From Streptomyces sp. Edi4 (GTDB taxonomy: Bacteria > Actinomycetota > Actinomycetes > Streptomycetales > Streptomycetaceae), in NCBI RefSeq assembly GCF_040253615.1, contig NZ_JBEJGY010000004.1, forward strand, positions 5,022,001 to 5,086,000: 64,000 nucleotides of DNA, given 5' to 3'. How positions within the stretch are numbered: position 1 is the first letter of the stretch; each line of letters opens with the position of its first letter. The notes beneath the pieces were generated by a model. The model saw nothing but the letters and a program-made list of their open reading frames with translations, had not been told where the DNA came from and made no database searches. Shown one piece after another: positions 9,162-17,946 of this stretch. A program made the translations under genes and the position numbers.

Positions 9162-11018
9162 ATGCGCGTCGCGTCCGAGAACCGTGAGCTCAGCCCGTAC
9201 ACCGGCTGGACCCGCGAGCACTGGGAGCGGTCGGCGGACCGGCTCCTGCTGGCCGTACGGCCCTACGCGACGCCCGGGCACGGGCTCATCCATCTGCCCG
9301 GCGCGCGCTCCAGTTGTTCCGGGCCGCACTCGGACGGCCTCGAAGGCTATGCCCGAACCTGGCTGCTGGCCGCGCTCCGGGTGGCTGGCGCCCGGGGCGA
9401 GGATCCGCACGGCCACCTGGAACGCTATGCCCACGGCCTCGCCAACGGCGCCCAACCTCCGCTTCCCAGCGGCAAGTTGGCGCCCGCGTCTCCCGACGCC
9501 TGGCCGTCGCTCGCCGAAGTCCGCCAAGCCCTCGTCGAGTCCGCCTCCATCGCGCTCGGCCTGCGCCTCACCCGCCCCTGGCTGTGGGACGGGCTCGACG
9601 ACCGCACCCGTCAGCGCGCCGTCGACTGGCTGCTGCCCGCCCTCGGTCCCTCCCCGGTCGACAACAACTGGTGGCTGTTCGGCCTGACCGTCGCCGGATT
9701 CCTCCTGGACGCCGGTATCGAGACCGACCGCGCCGCGGCCACCATCGAACGCGCCCTGGAACGCGTCGACCAGTGGTACCTCGGCGACGGCTGGTACAGC
9801 GACGGACCCAACCGCTCCTTCGACCACTACAACGCCTGGGCCCTGCACTTCTATCCCGCCCTGCACGCTCATTTGGGTGACGACCAGGAACTCCTGGCCC
9901 GCTACGGACCCCGGCTGCGCGCCCAGCTCGAGGCCCACAGCCGTCTGTTCGGCGCGGACGGCGCTCCGATGCCGTACGGGCGCTCCCTGACCTACCGCTT
10001 CGCCGCGGCGGCCGCACCCTGGCTCGGCACGCTCACCGGCCACACCCCGCTCACGCCGGGAGCCACCCGCCGCCTGGCGTCGGGCACCCTGAAGTACTTC
10101 CTCGACCGGCCCGATGGCGCCGGCGCCGCCGACGCCGCCGGGTTGCTCACCCTGGGCTGGCACGGCCCCCACCCCCCGGCGGTTCAGCATTACTCGGGCC
10201 CCGCGTCCCCGTACTGGGCGGCCAAGGGCTACCTCGGGCTCCTCCTGCCGCCCGAACACCCGGCCTGGACGGCGGTCGAGGAGCCGCTGCCCGCCGAGAC
10301 CGGCGACGCCACCCTCACCCTCGGGCCGCCAGGACTGCTGATCCAGTCGACCGCCGCGGACGGCCTGGTCCGTCTGCACAACCACGGCAGCAACAACCAG
10401 CTGGAGGGCGGCGTCGACGACCCCTGGTACACGCGTTTCGCCTACTCGACCGGCACGGGGCCCACCTCGGACGGTGTGCCCGACAACCACTTCGGACTCC
10501 TGGCGCGGGGCGCGTCCACCACCCGGGGACCCGCCGTACCGCTCGGAGGCGGCCCCGGCTGGGCGGCGTCACTGGCCACGCCGGAGCCGGGGCCGCCCGG
10601 CGTGCGGATCGTCTCGGCCACCCTGGCGCACGGCCGCGCCGAAGTCCGCGCCCACCTGGTGGTCGGCGCCGCGCCCGGCACCCCCGTGCGCCAGACCGGC
10701 TGGGCCGTCACCCCGGGCCGCACCGCGCAACTGCACCCCGTGCACGGCTACGCGGGCGAGGCCTGCCAACTGGCGGGCGGATCAACCCTGTTCGGCGCCG
10801 GATCGGACGTCGGGGCGCTGCACGGGACGACCGGCGCCGGGCCGTCCCTCTTCGTCGCGCTGGCCTCCTTGACGGCGGAGCCGGACCCCGTCCCTGTGCA
10901 CGCCCTCGCCGACGTCGAGATCAGCGGCCCCGCCGTCCGCGTGACCTGGCGGGACGCCACGGTCCGCCGACTCGTGTTCGACCCCGCGGCGGCGACGGTC
11001 CGCGCGGAGGACGAGTAA
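9162..11018 (+). CDS. DUF2264 family protein, putative carbohydrate-active enzyme
   Basis: 618-residue cytoplasmic protein (no signal peptide) whose N-terminal ~380 residues match the DUF2264 family: GPHSDGLEGYARTW near residue 55, VDNNWWLFG near 170, DGPNRSFDHYNAWALH near 215, all rich in aromatic and acidic residues as in alpha/alpha-barrel sugar enzymes. The C-terminal ~230 residues look like a beta-rich domain. The ATG is preceded by AGGGAG. The gene is divergent from the regulator, with operators between. From memory, a characterised member of this family is an exo-beta-glucuronidase, which would fit uptake of an acidic oligosaccharide and a hydroxyacid dehydrogenase downstream; the activity here is inference. 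Confidence 0.8.
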   Translation: MRVASENRELSPYTGWTREHWERSADRLLLAVRPYATPGHGLIHLPGARSSCSGPHSDGLEGYARTWLLAALRVAGARGEDPHGHLERYAHGLANGAQPPLPSGKLAPASPDAWPSLAEVRQALVESASIALGLRLTRPWLWDGLDDRTRQRAVDWLLPALGPSPVDNNWWLFGLTVAGFLLDAGIETDRAAATIERALERVDQWYLGDGWYSDGPNRSFDHYNAWALHFYPALHAHLGDDQELLARYGPRLRAQLEAHSRLFGADGAPMPYGRSLTYRFAAAAAPWLGTLTGHTPLTPGATRRLASGTLKYFLDRPDGAGAADAAGLLTLGWHGPHPPAVQHYSGPASPYWAAKGYLGLLLPPEHPAWTAVEEPLPAETGDATLTLGPPGLLIQSTAADGLVRLHNHGSNNQLEGGVDDPWYTRFAYSTGTGPTSDGVPDNHFGLLARGASTTRGPAVPLGGGPGWAASLATPEPGPPGVRIVSATLAHGRAEVRAHLVVGAAPGTPVRQTGWAVTPGRTAQLHPVHGYAGEACQLAGGSTLFGAGSDVGALHGTTGAGPSLFVALASLTAEPDPVPVHALADVEISGPAVRVTWRDATVRRLVFDPAAATVRAEDE

Positions 11019-11137
11019 AGGCGCGTCACCACGTGACGTGTCCACGGTGCGGGGTCCACGCGTCCACGGCCCGTGCGGCGCACGTCCACGACCCGGACAC
11101 CGCACGTCCACGGCCCGGGCGCGACGCGCCTGGATGC

Positions 11138-11166
11138 CGTCCGGGCGGGCGACGGCCACCCGGACG
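11138..11166. terminator. Inverted repeat between convergent genes
   Basis: CGTCCGGG (11138-11145) and CCCGGACG (11159-11166). It could end transcription of the DUF2264 gene, the SDR gene, or both. The preceding 11019-11137 is rich in irregular GTCCACG repeats. Confidence 0.45.
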
Positions 11167-11222
11167 ACAGGCTTCCGGACGGCGATCGCTCGCGCGGCTA
11201 CCCGGAAGCGGGCCCAAGGGGC

Positions 11223-11996
11223 TTACTGAGGGCCGTACTTGCGGCCCGTCCTGGAGGTGAGCCCGCCGAGCAGACCGCGCGGCGCCAGCTTCACCGCGCC
11301 CATCAGCGCCTTGTAGCGCGGGTCGGGGATCGAGAGGGACTTGCCGCGCGCGAGGTCGGTCAGGGCGGTGGCCACCAGCTTGTCGGCGTCCAGCCACATC
11401 CAGCCCGGGATGTTGTCGGTGCCCATGCCGGCCCGCTGGTGGAACTCGGTGCGCACGAACCCGGGGCACAGGGCCATCAGCCGCACCCCGGACCCGGCGA
11501 GATCGCGGGCGGCGCCCTGCGTGAACTGCACCACCCACGCCTTGGACGCGCCATAGGTGCCGCGTGGCACGAAGGCGGCGACGGAGGCCACGTTGACGAC
11601 TCCGCCGCGCCCCCGCTCGCGCATGGCGGCGGCCGCGGCCGACGTGAGCCGCAGGACCGCCTCGATGTGCACCTTCACCATGGTCAGCTCGTCCGCGACG
11701 GACACGTCGAGATAGCTGCCCTTATTGCCGAACCCGGCGTTGTTGACCAGGAGATCGACCGGCCGTTTGGGCTGGGAGAGGCGGGACTCGACCGTGGCGA
11801 TCCCGTCCTCCGTGGACAGATCGGCGGTCAGTACCTCGGCCTCGACGCCGTGCCGGTCGTGCAGTTCGGTGGCCTGCTCGCTCAATCGCTTGCCGTCCCG
11901 GGCCACCAGCACCAGATCGTGCCCGTCGGCCGCGAGGCGGCGCGCGAACGCGGCGCCGATGCCCGCCGTCGCTCCCGTAATCAGTGCAGTCGTCAT
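11223..11996 (-). CDS. Short-chain dehydrogenase/reductase (SDR)
   Basis: 257-residue classical SDR oxidoreductase. Cofactor motif TGATAGIGAAFA at residues 8-19, NNAG near residue 89, and the catalytic YGASK (Tyr and Lys) near residue 151. The acidic or basic cofactor-selecting position (LVARDGKRL) suggests NADP(H). The substrate is unknown. The C-terminal region (KALMGAVKLAPRGLLGG) is like that of SDRs annotated as DltE-type or steroid-type oxidoreductases. It is transcribed alone, converging on the DUF2264 gene. Confidence 0.9.
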   Translation of the reverse strand: MTTALITGATAGIGAAFARRLAADGHDLVLVARDGKRLSEQATELHDRHGVEAEVLTADLSTEDGIATVESRLSQPKRPVDLLVNNAGFGNKGSYLDVSVADELTMVKVHIEAVLRLTSAAAAAMRERGRGGVVNVASVAAFVPRGTYGASKAWVVQFTQGAARDLAGSGVRLMALCPGFVRTEFHQRAGMGTDNIPGWMWLDADKLVATALTDLARGKSLSIPDPRYKALMGAVKLAPRGLLGGLTSRTGRKYGPQ

Positions 11997-12171
11997 AGGC
12001 GCACGTTAGTGCCCCAGCCCGGTGCCCGTTGACCGCCCCCGCCGGGCCGCCGAACCGGCGGTGACCGCCATGAACCGCCCCAATAGCGGCGGTTCACCGG
12101 CGCCCCCGGGCCGCCCTCGCCGCCGGCGGCCCGCAGCGCCGCCGGTCTTCGCGACCACCGCGCCCCGGGCC

Positions 12172-12840
12172 CTACGAACCGTGCTGCGCCAGGTGCTTCC
12201 GCGCGGTGTCGTACGCCTCGGGATCCAGGGCGTCACCCGCCGCCAGGACGCGGGGCAGCAACGCCCGCTCGGTCGTGAACGCCCGGAACCAGAGGGCGAC
12301 CGAAACTTCGTGATCCGGTCGTTCGATCACCTCGACCGGATCACCCGCCCGGATCGTCCCCGGTTCGATCACCCGGAAGAACGCTCCCGGGACCGCCGCC
12401 TGCGTGAAGCGCCGGACCCAGCCCGTCTGTTCGAGCCAGCCGGCGAACGTACGGCAGGGGATGCGTCCGCACGCGACCTCCAGGACCACGTCCCGGCCTA
12501 TCCGCCAGCGCTCGCCGATCCGGGCGTCGTTCACGTCGGTCCCGTACGTGGTGAGGTTCTCACCGAACGAGCCGTTGGGCAGGGCGCGGCCGAGCTCCTT
12601 CTCCCAGGCGTCCAGGTCCTCACGGGCGTAGGCGTAGACGGCCTGGTGGTCGCCGCCGTGGTGGCGCAGGTCGCAGACGTCGTCCCCCTCGACACCGCTG
12701 GCGCCCACCCCCCTGGGGCCCGGCGCGAACACCCGGACGGGCGTGGACACGGGGCGCTTGTCCACGCCGGTAAGGCCGCCCTTGGCATCGGTATAGGGGA
12801 CGACCTTGGCGCGGCCGACATTCACAGACAGAAGCTCCAT
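12172..12840 (-). CDS. MOSC domain protein (YiiM-like)
   Basis: 222-residue MOSC-domain protein. The family uses a conserved Cys to carry sulfur or to support molybdenum-cofactor-dependent reductions. The core is visible as DLRHHGGDHQAVYAY (around 58-72), FGENLTTYG (around 93) and VACGRIPCRTFAGW (around 123) with candidate sulfur-carrying cysteines. The C-terminal 60 residues fit the three-alpha domain of YiiM. No ribosome site is seen; TAGCGT six bases before the ATG suggests a leaderless mRNA. It is divergent from the LysR gene over an 80-bp gap, so that regulator may control it. Confidence 0.88.
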   Translation of the reverse strand: MELLSVNVGRAKVVPYTDAKGGLTGVDKRPVSTPVRVFAPGPRGVGASGVEGDDVCDLRHHGGDHQAVYAYAREDLDAWEKELGRALPNGSFGENLTTYGTDVNDARIGERWRIGRDVVLEVACGRIPCRTFAGWLEQTGWVRRFTQAAVPGAFFRVIEPGTIRAGDPVEVIERPDHEVSVALWFRAFTTERALLPRVLAAGDALDPEAYDTARKHLAQHGS

Positions 12841-12908
12841 GAGCGAACGCTAACCGAGACGATCTCAAAGATGCTTCCCTGTTTTCTCCACTCGCCCCAA
12901 GATTCGCT

Positions 12909-12914
12909 TATGCT
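12909..12914 (+). promoter_or_regulatory. -10 element, leaderless LysR mRNA
   Basis: TATGCT six bases before the ATG of the LysR gene, with no ribosome-binding site in between, indicates a leaderless transcript. Confidence 0.5.
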
Positions 12915-12920
12915 TGAACC

Positions 12921-13814
12921 ATGATCGAGGCCCGTCATCTCCGCGTTCTGCGCGCTGTCGCCACCACCGGCTCCTTCTCGGCGGCCGCCAGGGAACTCGG
13001 CTGCACCCAGCCCGCCGTCAGTCAGCAGATGAAGGCACTCGAAGCGTCCGCCTGCACCCCGCTGCTCATCCGGACCGGCCGCGAGATGCGCCTGACCGAG
13101 GCCGGCGAGGTCCTGGTCCGTCATGCCTCGGGCATCCTGGCCGGCCTGACCGCCGCCGAGGAGGAGGTCGCCGCCATCGCGGGCCTGCGGGCCGGCCGGG
13201 TGCGCCTGGTCTCCTTCCCCAGCGGCTCCTCCACGCTCGTGCCGACCGCGCTCGCGGCCCTGCGCGCCGCCCACCCGGGCACCCGGGTCTCACTGGTGGA
13301 GGCCGAGCCGCCGCGTTCGGTGGAGATGCTGCGCGACGGCGACTGCGACATCGCGCTCGCCTTCCGCTACGGCTCCAACGCCACGGAGTGGGACGATCTG
13401 GTGGTGCGCCCGCTGCTCGTGGACCGTTTGGTCGGACTGATTCCCGAGGGGCATCCGTTGGCCGGCGCCGGATCCGTGGCCATCAGGGACCTGGCGGAGG
13501 AGTCCTGGATCGCGGGCTGCCCGCGCTGCCGCCGCCAGCTGGTGGAGGTCTGCGAGGAGTCCGGGTTCACCCCGAGGATCGACTTCGCGACCGACGACTA
13601 CCCGGCGGTCATCGGACTCGTGGGCGCCGGGCTGGGTGTCGCGGTGATGCCCGAGCTCGCCATCGCGTCCGTACGCCCCAGGGGCGCGCGCACCGTCAGC
13701 GTGGAGCCCGCCGTCGAGCGGGAGATCGTCGCGCTGACCCTGCCGGACCTCGCCCAGGTCCCGGCCGTCGCGGCCACCCTCGACGAGCTGACCGGAGCCG
13801 CCGCGCGCGGCTAG
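12921..13814 (+). CDS. LysR-family transcriptional regulator
   Basis: 297 residues. N-terminal winged helix-turn-helix (HLRVLRAVATTGSFSAAA, CTQPAVSQQMKALE, residues 6-45) and a C-terminal substrate-binding-type effector domain (residues ~90-297). It contains an unusual CPRCRRQ pair of cysteines around residue 198, possibly metal- or redox-responsive. It is divergent from the MOSC gene, the classic arrangement for LysR regulators and their targets, but target and inducer are not identifiable from the sequence. Confidence 0.93.
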   Translation: MIEARHLRVLRAVATTGSFSAAARELGCTQPAVSQQMKALEASACTPLLIRTGREMRLTEAGEVLVRHASGILAGLTAAEEEVAAIAGLRAGRVRLVSFPSGSSTLVPTALAALRAAHPGTRVSLVEAEPPRSVEMLRDGDCDIALAFRYGSNATEWDDLVVRPLLVDRLVGLIPEGHPLAGAGSVAIRDLAEESWIAGCPRCRRQLVEVCEESGFTPRIDFATDDYPAVIGLVGAGLGVAVMPELAIASVRPRGARTVSVEPAVEREIVALTLPDLAQVPAVAATLDELTGAAARG

Positions 13815-13941
13815 GCACGGCACCACGACAGCTGTGCCGGGCGCGCCCTTGTGGCGTCGCCCTGGGGGCGCCGCTTTGCCGACGCGGCTGCGCCAAACGG
13901 CGCAGGAACGTTTCTTCTGATCGGATCGGCCGCAGGGACCG

Positions 13942-14268
13942 TCAGGGGGCCTCCATGCCGCCGCCGATGGGCGCCGCCGACACCAGGCGGTTGCGCGCCC
14001 TGCCCATGAGCTCTTCGCGCTCGTCCTCGGTGAGCCCGCCCCAGACCCCGTAGGGCTCGCGCACCGCCAGGGCGTGGGCCGCGCACTGGGCGCGCACCGG
14101 GCAGCGCATGCACACCTCTTTCGCCGAACTCTCGCGCGCGCTCCGCGCCGCGCCGCGCTCGCCCTCGGGGTGGAAGAAGAGCGAGCTGTCGACTCCACGG
14201 CAGGCCGCGAGGAGCTGCCAGTCCCACAGATCGGCGTTGGGTCCGGGAAGGCGGGAAAAATCTGCCAT
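13942..14268 (-). CDS. whiD: WhiB-family iron-sulfur developmental regulator WhiD
   Basis: 108-residue WhiB-like protein binding a [4Fe-4S] cluster through Cys23, Cys53, Cys56 and Cys62 (the C-Xn-C-X2-C-X5-C signature). The GVWGG turn at 74-78 contacts the sigma factor in this family, and a basic C-terminal tail follows. The N terminus MADFSRLPGPNADLWDWQLL is that of Streptomyces WhiD, which is required for spore maturation. The ATG at 14268 has AAGGGG upstream; longer in-frame starts are unlikely. It is divergent from bldM over a 427-nt regulatory region. Confidence 0.95.
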   Translation of the reverse strand: MADFSRLPGPNADLWDWQLLAACRGVDSSLFFHPEGERGAARSARESSAKEVCMRCPVRAQCAAHALAVREPYGVWGGLTEDEREELMGRARNRLVSAAPIGGGMEAP

Positions 14269-14695
14269 TGCTCTTGTCCCCTTGAAACCGTGCTGAGGCG
14301 GATGGGCGGGCCGGTACGGGACGGGTGCGCGCGGGGGCTCATCCGAAACGTACGTACCGACGAAGGTACATCTCCTGTGTAAGTAGATGTAAATATGACT
14401 CATTGGGAATCTAGCCACAGACACCAGCAAAAGGGAAGAAAAGCCGCTAAATGGGGCATAGGGTCAAAAGCTGGGCGGATGGCGTGCCACACTCTCCTGT
14501 GTGCACGCTTCCTCACGTAGAGTGCCGAACGTGCCCGCCGGACCCGTAACTCTTTCGAGTGACCGTCGTTGAGAGTGCGGAGGCGATTGAAAGAACAAGC
14601 GCTCGGGCAAGTGTCCGAGAGCGTCAATCGCTCAGGTGACACATGTACCCAGCCTGGAGGCTCAAGGTGACGCGCATCAGCTGCGGAGGGCGGCC
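14269..14695. promoter_or_regulatory. whiD-bldM divergent control region
   Basis: 427 nt without a gene. It contains a sigma-BldN-type promoter for bldM (14545-14572) and an inverted repeat TACATCT (14367-14373)/AGATGTA (14385-14391) on the whiD side that may be an operator. AT content is markedly higher around 14370-14470 than in flanking genes. Confidence 0.7.
14545..14572 (+). promoter_or_regulatory. Sigma-BldN-type promoter of bldM
   Basis: CGTAAC at 14545-14550, 16 bases, CGTTGA at 14567-14572. This matches the known sigma-BldN promoter of bldM in Streptomyces. The leader to the ATG is about 115 nt. Confidence 0.85.
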
Positions 14696-15307
14696 ATGAC
14701 ATCAGTCCTCGTCTGCGACGACTCCCCGCTTGCCCGCGAGGCGCTCCGCCGCGCGGTTGCGACCGTGCCCGGCGTCGAGCGTGTGACGACGGCGGCCAAC
14801 GGCGAGGAAGTCCTCCGCCGCTGGGGTGCCGACCGCTCGGACCTGATTCTGATGGACGTACGCATGCCCGGACTGGGCGGCGTGGAGACCGTCCGTCGGC
14901 TGCTGTCCGCGGATCCGGGCGCCCGGATCATCATGCTCACGGTCGCCGAGGACCTGGACGGGGTCGCGCTCGCGGTCGCCGCCGGGGCCCGCGGATATCT
15001 GCACAAGGACGCCTCGCGCGCCGAGCTGCGGGCGACCGTCACTCAAGCGCTGGCCGACCCGACCTGGCGGCTCGCCCCGCGCAGGCTGCGCTCGGCCGAG
15101 ATGGGCGCGGCGCCCACGCTCACCGCGCGCGAGATCCAGGTGCTCGAAGGCATGAGCCACGGCCGCTCCAACGCCGAGATCGGCCGTGAGCTGTTCCTCT
15201 CCGAGGACACGGTCAAGACGCACGCCCGGCGGTTGTTCAAGAAGCTCGGCGCCTCGGACCGCGCACACGCCGTCGCGCTCGGTTTCCGCTGGGGCCTGGT
15301 GCGCTGA
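14696..15307 (+). CDS. bldM: Atypical response regulator BldM
   Basis: 203-residue NarL/FixJ-type regulator needed for aerial hyphae and sporulation. Receiver domain at residues 1-120 with DD at 8-9 and the phosphorylation-site equivalent Asp54 (LILMDVRMPG). C-terminal LuxR-type HTH at about 140-203 (LTAREIQVLEGMS, NAEIGRELFLSEDTVKTHARRLF). Length and sequence match Streptomyces BldM, where phosphorylation of Asp54 is reported not to be required. The ATG follows GGAGGG. It is expressed from a sigma-BldN promoter and is divergent from whiD. Confidence 0.97.
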   Translation: MTSVLVCDDSPLAREALRRAVATVPGVERVTTAANGEEVLRRWGADRSDLILMDVRMPGLGGVETVRRLLSADPGARIIMLTVAEDLDGVALAVAAGARGYLHKDASRAELRATVTQALADPTWRLAPRRLRSAEMGAAPTLTAREIQVLEGMSHGRSNAEIGRELFLSEDTVKTHARRLFKKLGASDRAHAVALGFRWGLVR

Positions 15308-15471
15308 CGACAGGTATGACAGCTGGTCGGAGCCCCGTCCACCACCGGGTGGGCGGGCCCGGCCCTCCCGCGAACGGCAGCAGTAGGTGTTGCTTCCGCC
15401 GCGATGCCGCATCCTTGTACGTGTGGAGTTCCTCGGGGACAGGTCGGTCGAGCGGGAGGGGGGTGCAGGGG

Positions 15472-16146
15472 ATGAGTTCCGGCGCACCCGCTCATAACGC
15501 TTCGGTGCACAACTACGGACGCGGTGCCGCGGGCGGGAAGACGCCGGGGCACCATGGACCGATGCGCGACGACGAGGTTACGGCGCAAGGGGTCGTCGGT
15601 GCCCTGGTGCACCGTGCTGTCGACGGCGACGAGCAGGCCACGCACGATCTGCTCGCGCATGTGCATCCGCTCGCGCTGCGCTACTGCCGCTCCCGGCTGA
15701 ACCGGCTGCCGGGTGACGCTCGCCACTTCGTCGAGGACCTGGCCCAGGAAGTCTGCGTCGCCGTCCTGATGGCGCTGCCGCGCTACCGCGACACCGGACG
15801 CCCCTTCGAGGCCTTCGTCTTCGCCATCGCCTCGCACAAGGTCGCCGACCTCCAGCGGGCGGCGATGCGCCACCCCGGGTCGACGGCCGTGCCCTCCGAC
15901 GAGATGCCGGAGCGGCCCGACGACTCGCTCGGGCCCGAGGAGCGCGCGCTGCTCAGCAGCGACGCCGCCTGGGCCAAGAAGCTCCTCGCCAACCTGCCGG
16001 AGAACCAGCGCGAACTCCTGGTGCTGCGGGTCGCCGTCGGCCTGACCGCCGAGGAGACCGGTCAGATGCTGGGCATGTCGCCGGGCGCGGTCCGCGTCGC
16101 CCAGCACCGCGCCCTGAGCAGACTGCGCGCGCTCGCCGAACAGTAG
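15472..16146 (+). CDS. sigD: ECF-type RNA polymerase sigma factor (SigD/ShbA group)
   Basis: 224-residue ECF sigma factor. Region 2 is at about residues 60-125 (DLAQEVCVAVLMALPRYRD, FEAFVFAIASHKVADLQR) and region 4 at about 165-222 (LPENQRELLVLRVAVGLTAEETGQMLGMS). Its place between bldM and guaB matches SigD of mycobacteria and the Streptomyces factor named SigD or ShbA; the latter is reported to transcribe hrdB. Start chosen at ATG 15472 behind GGAGGGGGG; ATG 15562 is the shorter alternative with a poorer ribosome site. No anti-sigma gene is adjacent. Confidence 0.87.
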   Translation: MSSGAPAHNASVHNYGRGAAGGKTPGHHGPMRDDEVTAQGVVGALVHRAVDGDEQATHDLLAHVHPLALRYCRSRLNRLPGDARHFVEDLAQEVCVAVLMALPRYRDTGRPFEAFVFAIASHKVADLQRAAMRHPGSTAVPSDEMPERPDDSLGPEERALLSSDAAWAKKLLANLPENQRELLVLRVAVGLTAEETGQMLGMSPGAVRVAQHRALSRLRALAEQ

Positions 16147-16333
16147 GCCGCACGCCCTGGGCGGCCCGTCGCCGAGGAAACGCGCACCCATAGGCGCGTG
16201 ACAGGGATGCCAACCCCTCGCGCTCACGTGTGAACGTACAAAGAATCCTGATGATCTTGCTCGTGGAATGAGACACCCGCACAGCCCGTTAGCATGGACA
16301 TCCGCACCGATCAAGGCCATTGGGGAAGGTGTC

Positions 16334-17839
16334 ATGACTGCAAACGTCGACGGAGTGCCCGAGAAATTCGCGACGCTCGGGCTGACATACGACGACGTGC
16401 TGCTGCTGCCTGGCGCGTCCGACATGGCGCCCGACCAGATCGACACCTCTTCGTACCTCTCGAAGAACGTCAAGGTGAACGTCCCGCTGCTCTCGGCCGC
16501 GATGGACAAGGTCACCGAGGCGCGCATGGCCATCGCCATGGCCCGCCAGGGCGGCGCCGGCGTGCTGCACCGCAACCTCTCCATCGAGGACCAGGCCAAC
16601 CAGGTCGACCTGGTCAAGCGCTCCGAGTCCGGCATGGTCACCGATCCGATCACGGTGCACCCGGACGCGACGCTGCGCGAGGCCGACGAGCTGTGCGCCA
16701 AGTTCCGCATCAGCGGCGTCCCGGTGACCGACTCGGCGGGCAAGCTGCTCGGCATCGTCACCAACCGCGACATGGCCTTCGAGTCCGACCGCGGCCGCCA
16801 GGTGCGCGAGGTCATGACGCCGATGCCGCTGGTCACCGGCAAGGTCGGCATCTCCGGCGTGGACGCCATGGAGCTGCTGCGCCGCCACAAGATCGAGAAG
16901 CTGCCGCTCGTCGACGACGCCGGCATCCTCAAGGGCCTCATCACGGTCAAGGACTTCGTCAAGGCCGAGAAGTACCCCCACGCCGCCAAGGACAAGGACG
17001 GCCGGCTGCTCGTCGGCGCGGCCGTCGGTGTCGCGGGCGACGCCTACGAGCGCGCTCAGGCCCTGATCGCCGCCGGCGTCGACTTCATCGTCGTGGACAC
17101 CGCGCACGGCCACTCCCGCCTGGTCGGCGACATGGTCGCCAAGATCAAGTCGAACTCCTCGGGCGTCGACCTCATCGGCGGCAACATCGCCACCCGCGAC
17201 GGCGCCCAGGCGCTCATCGACTCGGGCGTGGACGGCATCAAGGTCGGCGTCGGCCCCGGCTCCATCTGCACCACCCGCGTCGTCGCCGGCATCGGCGTAC
17301 CGCAGGTCACCGCGATCTACGAAGCCTCGCTCGCCGCCAAGGCCGCGGGCGTCCCGGTCATCGGCGACGGCGGCCTCCAGTACTCGGGCGACATCGCCAA
17401 GGCCCTGGTCGCGGGCGCCGACACGGTGATGCTGGGCTCGCTGCTCGCGGGCTGCGAGGAGTCGCCGGGCGAACTGCTCTTCATCAACGGCAAGCAGTTC
17501 AAGTCCTACCGGGGCATGGGCTCGCTCGGGGCCATGCAGTCCCGCGGCGACCAGCGCTCGTTCTCCAAGGACCGGTACTTCCAGGAGACCGTCTCCACCG
17601 ACGACAAGCTGATCCCCGAGGGCATCGAGGGCCAGGTGCCCTACCGCGGCCCGCTCTCCGCCGTCGTCCACCAGCTCGTGGGCGGTCTGCGCCAGTCGAT
17701 GTTCTACGTCGGCGGCCGCACCGTTCCCGAGCTCCAGGCGAACGGCAAGTTCGTCCGGATCACCTCGGCGGGCCTCAAGGAGAGCCACCCGCACGACATC
17801 CAGATGACGGTCGAGGCGCCGAACTACAACAAGCGCTGA
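16334..17839 (+). CDS. guaB: Inosine-5'-monophosphate dehydrogenase
   Basis: Converts IMP to XMP with NAD+, the committed step of GMP synthesis. 501 residues: TIM barrel with the two CBS domains inserted at about residues 100-225 (MVTDPITVHP, VMTPMPLVTG). Phosphate-binding and catalytic loop GPGSICTTR with the active-site Cys near residue 315. Flap motif RGMGSLGAMQ and the GVEG-equivalent PEGIEGQVPY. The ATG follows GGGGAAGG. Upstream 16147-16333 contains a GGAAT-N17-CGTT pair resembling an ECF promoter. It is followed by guaB3. Confidence 0.98.
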   Translation: MTANVDGVPEKFATLGLTYDDVLLLPGASDMAPDQIDTSSYLSKNVKVNVPLLSAAMDKVTEARMAIAMARQGGAGVLHRNLSIEDQANQVDLVKRSESGMVTDPITVHPDATLREADELCAKFRISGVPVTDSAGKLLGIVTNRDMAFESDRGRQVREVMTPMPLVTGKVGISGVDAMELLRRHKIEKLPLVDDAGILKGLITVKDFVKAEKYPHAAKDKDGRLLVGAAVGVAGDAYERAQALIAAGVDFIVVDTAHGHSRLVGDMVAKIKSNSSGVDLIGGNIATRDGAQALIDSGVDGIKVGVGPGSICTTRVVAGIGVPQVTAIYEASLAAKAAGVPVIGDGGLQYSGDIAKALVAGADTVMLGSLLAGCEESPGELLFINGKQFKSYRGMGSLGAMQSRGDQRSFSKDRYFQETVSTDDKLIPEGIEGQVPYRGPLSAVVHQLVGGLRQSMFYVGGRTVPELQANGKFVRITSAGLKESHPHDIQMTVEAPNYNKR

Positions 17840-17946
17840 CGCCCGCAAAGCGTCCCAGGGGCGGTTCCGGAGTTCCCGGGGCCGCCCCTCACCCGTGTGT
17901 CGGGGATACTGGAGCATGCAGACGTAGAGGGAAAGGCCCACACAAC

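Noticed and set aside
11033..11130. GTCCACG-rich stretch as a regulatory array
   Set aside because: Copies are irregular in spacing and sequence, and lie between convergent gene ends; it looks like degenerate low-complexity DNA.
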